Shown here: in pieces, positions 60,420-64,000 of the stretch
How the letters are laid out: every line of letters begins with the position of its first letter
Numbering within the stretch: the stretch's first letter is position 1
Origin: CAIWHR01 sp963734085
GTDB taxonomy: Bacteria; Pseudomonadota; Gammaproteobacteria; Burkholderiales; Casimicrobiaceae
Length of the DNA stretch: 64,000 bases
NCBI GenBank assembly: GCA_963734085.1
Contig: CAVTFT010000007.1
Coordinates: 558,001 to 622,000, forward strand
Reading direction: 5' to 3'
Notes under the pieces: model-generated
What the model saw: only the letters and a program-made list of their open reading frames with translations
Database searches by the model: none
Told to the model about the DNA's origin: nothing
Program-made: the position numbers and the translations under genes

Positions 60420-60698
60420 ATGATCGCGCGCAGGCTCGTGATCCACGGCGCCGTGCAGGGCGTGGGCTACCGCTACGCGATGGTCGATGCCGCGGAATCC
60501 TGTGGCGTCGCAGGCTGGGTGCGCAACCGCCGCGACGGCACCGTCGAGGCGTTCGTGCAGGGCGACGCCGCGGCGCTGGACGCGATCGTCGCGTGGTGCC
60601 GCCGCGGTCCCCCCGCGGCACGCGTGAGCTCCGTCGACGTTTCGCCGGCGGCACCCGATTCGGCGCTCGCCGGATTCACGCACCGACCGACGCTGTAG
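60420..60698 (+). CDS. Acylphosphatase
   Basis: A 92-residue alpha/beta protein that hydrolyses acyl phosphates. The active-site loop VHGAVQGVGYRY contains the phosphate-binding arginine, and the catalytic asparagine is in GWVRNRRDGTVEAFVQGD. Length is normal. It starts 4 bp after the NUDIX stop, so it is probably co-translated. It converges on the BPSS1780-like gene, with repeat copy G between. Confidence 0.92.
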   Translation: MIARRLVIHGAVQGVGYRYAMVDAAESCGVAGWVRNRRDGTVEAFVQGDAAALDAIVAWCRRGPPAARVSSVDVSPAAPDSALAGFTHRPTL

Positions 60699-60754
60699 AG
60701 GCTGGCCCTCATTTCGCGGCCTCCGCGCCTTCCTCGTCCGGCGATGCGCCGCCC

Positions 60755-60830
60755 GGTCGGCCGCGCTCGGTCGCTCGGCGACGCGCCCTTCGGGCCTTGG
60801 CTCGCTGGCACTCGCCCGCCTCGCTTACTC
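60755..60830. repeat. Dispersed intergenic repeat, copy G
   Basis: Lies between the convergent acylphosphatase and BPSS1780-like genes. The core at 60773-60805 contains GCCC-TTC-GGGC and is almost identical to copy C. The stop codon of the membrane protein (60825-60827) is inside its edge, as with copy A and the aldo/keto reductase. Confidence 0.75.
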
Positions 60831-61574
60831 GGCTTCGGGCGCGTCGCGCACCCCGAAGATGTCCTTCCATGCCGCGTACGACGACGCGACCCATAGCGGC
60901 AGCGCGAGCACGAATCCCAGCCCCAGCGTCACGGCGCTGAACGCGACGAGCAGCAGCGATGCCGCCGCGTACGCCAGCAGCGGCAGCAGGTTCTGCGCAA
61001 ACGCATTCCAGCTCGCAACGAAGGCCGCGCCCGGCGGCACGCGCTCGAACAGCACGTGGAATGGGACGAACGTGACCGGCAACGCCGCGAGGACGCCGGT
61101 CGTCTGGATGCCGAGGATTGCAGCTGTGGAAAGATCGGACAGCGTGCCCGCCGGGGCAAGCAGATTTACGTCGGCGATCCACCACGCGGCGGCCGCCTGC
61201 GCGGCGAATACGAACAGGTCCGCGGCCACGATCGCAACGATCGCGCTTGCGCCCGCGCGAAATGCGGCGAACGCGAGGCCGAGCGTGGGCGGCGTGCGGC
61301 GATCGGCGGCCGCTGCCGCGTAGACGAGACCGCAGGCCACGAGGGGCGTCACGATCTCGCCCGCGAGCGCGGCTGCGCCGGGCAGCGCTTTCAGCCCGAG
61401 CTCGCTCGCAAGCGTGAGGACCGCGAGTCCCATCCACGTCGCTGGCGCGCGCTTGAACAGGCGCATCGCTTCTTCGTACCACGCGAGCGCGTGCCGCCAG
61501 GGCACCATGCGGGGATGCAGATGTGCGGGCGGCGGCGAGGGCGTCGGACCCGGAAGCGGCGATGGGTCCGACAT
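60825..61574 (-). CDS. BPSS1780-like integral membrane protein
   Basis: A 249-residue protein with a proline-rich N-terminus (SPLPGPTPSPPPAHLHP), a short amphipathic stretch (ALAWYEEAMRLFKRAP) and five or six transmembrane helices from residue 45 to 235. The pattern, with a W-x5-F-K-R-P-like entry and the ending PLWVASSYAAWKDIF, is that of the BPSS1780 family of betaproteobacterial membrane proteins of unknown role. It lies 7 bp upstream of the livF stop region on the same strand, though functional linkage to transport is not evident. Confidence 0.75.
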   Translation of the reverse strand: MSDPSPLPGPTPSPPPAHLHPRMVPWRHALAWYEEAMRLFKRAPATWMGLAVLTLASELGLKALPGAAALAGEIVTPLVACGLVYAAAAADRRTPPTLGLAFAAFRAGASAIVAIVAADLFVFAAQAAAAWWIADVNLLAPAGTLSDLSTAAILGIQTTGVLAALPVTFVPFHVLFERVPPGAAFVASWNAFAQNLLPLLAYAAASLLLVAFSAVTLGLGFVLALPLWVASSYAAWKDIFGVRDAPEAE

Positions 61575-61581
61575 CCAGCTG

Positions 61582-62319
61582 CTACAGGACCGCTTCGCCG
61601 AGATACGCGGCGCGCACCGCGGGATCGTGCAGCAACGCCTTCGCGTCGCCCGAGAGCGTGATCTCGCCCGATTCCATCACGTAGCCGCGGCGACTCACCT
61701 CGAGCGCGAGCTTAGCGTTCTGCTCGATCAGCAGGATCGTGACGCCTTCCTTCGCCACGGCGAGCACGGTCTCGAACACCTTCTGCACCATGAGCGGCGC
61801 GAGGCCCATCGACGGCTCGTCGAGCAGCAGGAGGCGCGGCTTCGACATCAGCGCGCGCCCCATCGCGAGCATCTGCTGCTCGCCGCCGGACAGCGTGCCG
61901 GCTGTTTGCCTTCGGCGCTCCCGGAGGCGCGGAAAGAGCTCGAATACGCGCTCGACGTCGGTGCGGATGCCCGCGTTGTCGGTGCGCACGTACGCACCCA
62001 TCGTGAGGTTTTCCTCGATGGTCAGTGCTCCGAACACGCCGCGGCCCTCGGGCACCATCGCGAGGCCGCGGCGCACGAGCTCGAACGCCGGCCTCCCGGT
62101 GACATTCTCGCCCGCATAGCGGATCGTCCCGGACTTGATCGCGAGCAAGCCGCAGATGCCTTTCAACGTCGTCGTCTTGCCCGCGCCGTTGGCGCCGATC
62201 AGGCACACGAGCTCGCCTTCACCAACAGTAAGATCAATGCCTTTGACGGCCTGGATGCCGCCGTAGGCCACTTCGAGCTTCGCTAGCTCGAGAAGCGGGG
62301 CGCCGCCATGCCCGGCCAT
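61582..62319 (-). CDS. livF: Branched-chain amino acid ABC transporter ATP-binding protein LivF
   Basis: A 245-residue ATPase with Walker A GANGAGKTT, signature LSGGEQQMLAMGRAL and Walker B LLLLDEPSMGLAP. The VPEGRGVFGALTIEENL segment is characteristic of LivF. With LivG it drives uptake of branched-chain amino acids or similar amides and carboxylates through LivH/LivM. The ATG overlaps the livG stop (ATGA at 62319). Confidence 0.92.
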   Translation of the reverse strand: MAGHGGAPLLELAKLEVAYGGIQAVKGIDLTVGEGELVCLIGANGAGKTTTLKGICGLLAIKSGTIRYAGENVTGRPAFELVRRGLAMVPEGRGVFGALTIEENLTMGAYVRTDNAGIRTDVERVFELFPRLRERRRQTAGTLSGGEQQMLAMGRALMSKPRLLLLDEPSMGLAPLMVQKVFETVLAVAKEGVTILLIEQNAKLALEVSRRGYVMESGEITLSGDAKALLHDPAVRAAYLGEAVL

Positions 62320-63122
62320 CAGGCTGCGCCTTGCAAATTGAGCGCGACGTCGCCGCCGAGGTACGCCGCGATCACCTTCGGATCCTTCTGCACGTCGGCG
62401 GCGGAGCCTTCGGCGATCTTGCGTCCGTAGTCGAGCACCAGCACGCGGTCGCAAACGCTCATCACGAGCTTCATGTCGTGCTCGATCAGCAGGATCGTCG
62501 TGCCGTCGCGGCGGATGTCGTCGAGCAGCGCCTTCAGCGCTGTCGTTTCGGTGGCATTCATCCCTGCGGCCGGCTCGTCGAGCGCGAGGAGCTTCGGCTC
62601 CGTCGCGAGCGCACGCGCGATCTCGAGCCGGCGCTGGTCCCCATAGGCGAGATGCTTGGCGAGCGAGTTTGCGCGCTTCGAGACGCCGACGTACTCGATC
62701 AGCTCGTGGGCGCGCCGCTCGATGGCTTTCTCCTCGGCCCGCGTTCCGGCATCGCGAAAGATCGCCCCGAGCACGTTCGCATGCGTGCGCACGTGACGGC
62801 CGATCATCACATTCTCGAGCGCGGACAGGTTGGCGAAAAGGCGAATGTTCTGGAACGTGCGGGCGATGCCGCGTGCGGCGACTTCGTTCGGCTTGAGTCC
62901 CGTGAGCGGCGCGCCGTCGAACGTGAACTCGCCTTCGTCCTGCGCATAGATGCCGGTCAGCACATTGAACAGGGTCGTCTTGCCGGCGCCGTTGGGGCCG
63001 ATCAGCCCGTAGATCTCGCCGTGGTTGATCGTGAAGCCGACATCGGCAAGCGCATGGACGCCGCCGAAACGCTTGCTGACGGCGCGTGCCGACAGCAGGG
63101 CCAGATGGTGGTCGACGCTCAT
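62319..63122 (-). CDS. livG: Branched-chain amino acid ABC transporter ATP-binding protein LivG
   Basis: A 267-residue ATPase with Walker A GPNGAGKTTLFN, the LivG-type GIARTFQNIRLFANLSALENV segment, signature LAYGDQRRLEIARAL and Walker B LLALDEPAAGMN. It pairs with LivF. The start ATG overlaps the livM stop (ATGA at 63119-63122). The open frame upstream continues inside livM and is not part of the gene. Confidence 0.93.
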   Translation of the reverse strand: MSVDHHLALLSARAVSKRFGGVHALADVGFTINHGEIYGLIGPNGAGKTTLFNVLTGIYAQDEGEFTFDGAPLTGLKPNEVAARGIARTFQNIRLFANLSALENVMIGRHVRTHANVLGAIFRDAGTRAEEKAIERRAHELIEYVGVSKRANSLAKHLAYGDQRRLEIARALATEPKLLALDEPAAGMNATETTALKALLDDIRRDGTTILLIEHDMKLVMSVCDRVLVLDYGRKIAEGSAADVQKDPKVIAAYLGGDVALNLQGAA

Positions 63123-64000
63123 CGCTTGGTCTCGAGTTCCCGCTTGCGCAGCGCCGAGGGCAGAATCCCGGCCGGGCGGAAGAGCATCATCAGCACCAGT
63201 GCGAGCCCGAACAGCAGCATCCGGATTACCTCGGGGTCGATCAGCGTCCGGCCGAAGAGCGCGACCTGGACGGGCTCGACCGTGTAACGGAGCACCTCGG
63301 GCACGAACGAGAGCAGGACCGCGCCGAGGATCACTCCCCAGATGTTGCCCATGCCGCCCAGAACGACCATCGACAGCACCATCACGGATTCGACCAGTAC
63401 GAAGCTCTCGGGGCTGATGAAGCCTTGCGTGGCGGCGAAGATGCCGCCGGAAATGCCGCCGAAGGAGGCGCCCATCGCAAAGGCGAGCAGCTTCATATTG
63501 CGCGTGTTGATCCCCATCGCGCGCGCGGCGATCTCGTCCTCGCGAATCGCCTCCCACGCGCGGCCGATCCGCGAGTCCTGCAGCCGCAGGTTGAGCACGA
63601 TGATGCCGAGGAGAACGAGGAGCAGCAGGTAGTAGTACTTGATCGGGCCGATGAACGCGAGCCCGCCGATGGTCTCGTTCTGCGCGAAGTTGAAGCGGTC
63701 GATCCGGAACGGGTCGATCAGATAGATCCCTTGCGAGCCGTTGGTCAGGTTGAACGGCTGCGACAGGTTGTTCAGGAAGATCCGCACGATCTCGCCGAAG
63801 CCCAGCGTGACGATCGCGAGATAGTCGCCTCGCAGCTTCAGCGTCGGCGCGCCGAGCAGCACGCCGAACATGCAGGCGACCGCCGCGCCGAGCGGCAGGA
63901 TGATCCAGAACGGCAGGTGCAGGTTGAACTGCGGCGAGGCGAGCAGCGCGTAGGTGTAGGCTCCGACCGCGTAGAACGCGATGTAGCCGAGGTCGAGGAG
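63119..64000 (-). CDS. livM: Branched-chain amino acid ABC transporter permease LivM (5' end outside window)
   Basis: At least 293 residues of a LivM permease; the frame stays open to base 64000, so the N-terminus and the rest of the operon lie beyond. The LivM hallmarks are DLGYIAFYAVGAYTYALL, the loop LGAPTLKLRGDYLAIVTLGFGEIVRI, and EIAARAMGINTRNMKLLAFAMGASFGGISGG. It forms the membrane channel with LivH. Substrate is not certain; many Burkholderiales Liv systems carry aromatic acids or amides rather than leucine. Confidence 0.93.
   Translation of the reverse strand, partial: LLDLGYIAFYAVGAYTYALLASPQFNLHLPFWIILPLGAAVACMFGVLLGAPTLKLRGDYLAIVTLGFGEIVRIFLNNLSQPFNLTNGSQGIYLIDPFRIDRFNFAQNETIGGLAFIGPIKYYYLLLLVLLGIIVLNLRLQDSRIGRAWEAIREDEIAARAMGINTRNMKLLAFAMGASFGGISGGIFAATQGFISPESFVLVESVMVLSMVVLGGMGNIWGVILGAVLLSFVPEVLRYTVEPVQVALFGRTLIDPEVIRMLLFGLALVLMMLFRPAGILPSALRKRELETKR

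Overview
The window looks like a chromosomal segment of a high-GC betaproteobacterium, most likely Burkholderiales. Supporting signs are a Bug-type TctC receptor, a dihydrolipoyl dehydrogenase with its own lipoyl domain after aceE-aceF, a BPSS1780-like membrane protein, a DUF3563-like peptide, and the pepP-ubiH-dusB-fis-purH and nadD-rsfS-rlmH-maf-rng blocks. I see no rRNA, tRNA, CRISPR array, insertion sequence or prophage gene.

Region 1 (1-20.7 kb) is catabolic. It opens with the 3' end of pobA (4-hydroxybenzoate to protocatechuate). A minus-strand, overlap-coupled operon follows: HPPD-like protein, dehydroshikimate-dehydratase-like TIM barrel, aldo/keto reductase. An IclR regulator is divergent from a long plus-strand series: AroE-like dehydrogenase, TctCBA transporter, CoA-acylating-type aldehyde dehydrogenase, acetolactate-synthase-like ThDP enzyme, second TIM barrel, TRAP transporter (DctQ, DctM, DctP), second AroE-like dehydrogenase, GabD-like aldehyde dehydrogenase, a fully canonical type I 3-dehydroquinate dehydratase and a second DctP receptor. 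The frame is quinate/shikimate-to-protocatechuate catabolism. However, both AroE-like proteins lack the serines that hold the shikimate carboxylate, the DSD-like protein lacks usual metal ligands, and the ThDP/aldehyde dehydrogenase pair has no place in the known pathway. This is the best candidate here for an undescribed system.

Region 2 (20.7-31.3 kb) holds an RNase II-family enzyme, a TonB-like protein, mtgA, mgtE, a possible structured RNA ending in a strong terminator, an ECF sigma/anti-sigma pair, a D-threonine-aldolase-like enzyme, two VOC proteins and a PHB-depolymerase-like esterase. Region 3 (31.3-42.3 kb, mostly minus strand) is housekeeping: rng, maf, rlmH, rsfS, nadD, a Na+/H+ antiporter, DUF924, an MFS carrier, DUF427, a CDF transporter, proA, rpiA. 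Region 4 (42.4-48.5 kb) is the pyruvate dehydrogenase operon aceE-aceF-lpdA.

Region 5 (48.5-60.7 kb) has an MFS carrier and 5-formyltetrahydrofolate cyclo-ligase on the minus strand, then pepP, a UbiH-family hydroxylase, dusB-fis, purH, pagP, purD, hemF, a NUDIX hydrolase and acylphosphatase. Region 6 (60.8-64 kb, minus) carries a BPSS1780-like membrane protein and livF-livG-livM, the last cut by the window end.

A dispersed intergenic repeat with a GC-rich palindromic core of about 33-35 bp occurs at seven loci. Its hairpin stem shows a compensatory double change in two copies, and one copy supplies the ribosome binding site of the ubiH-like gene.
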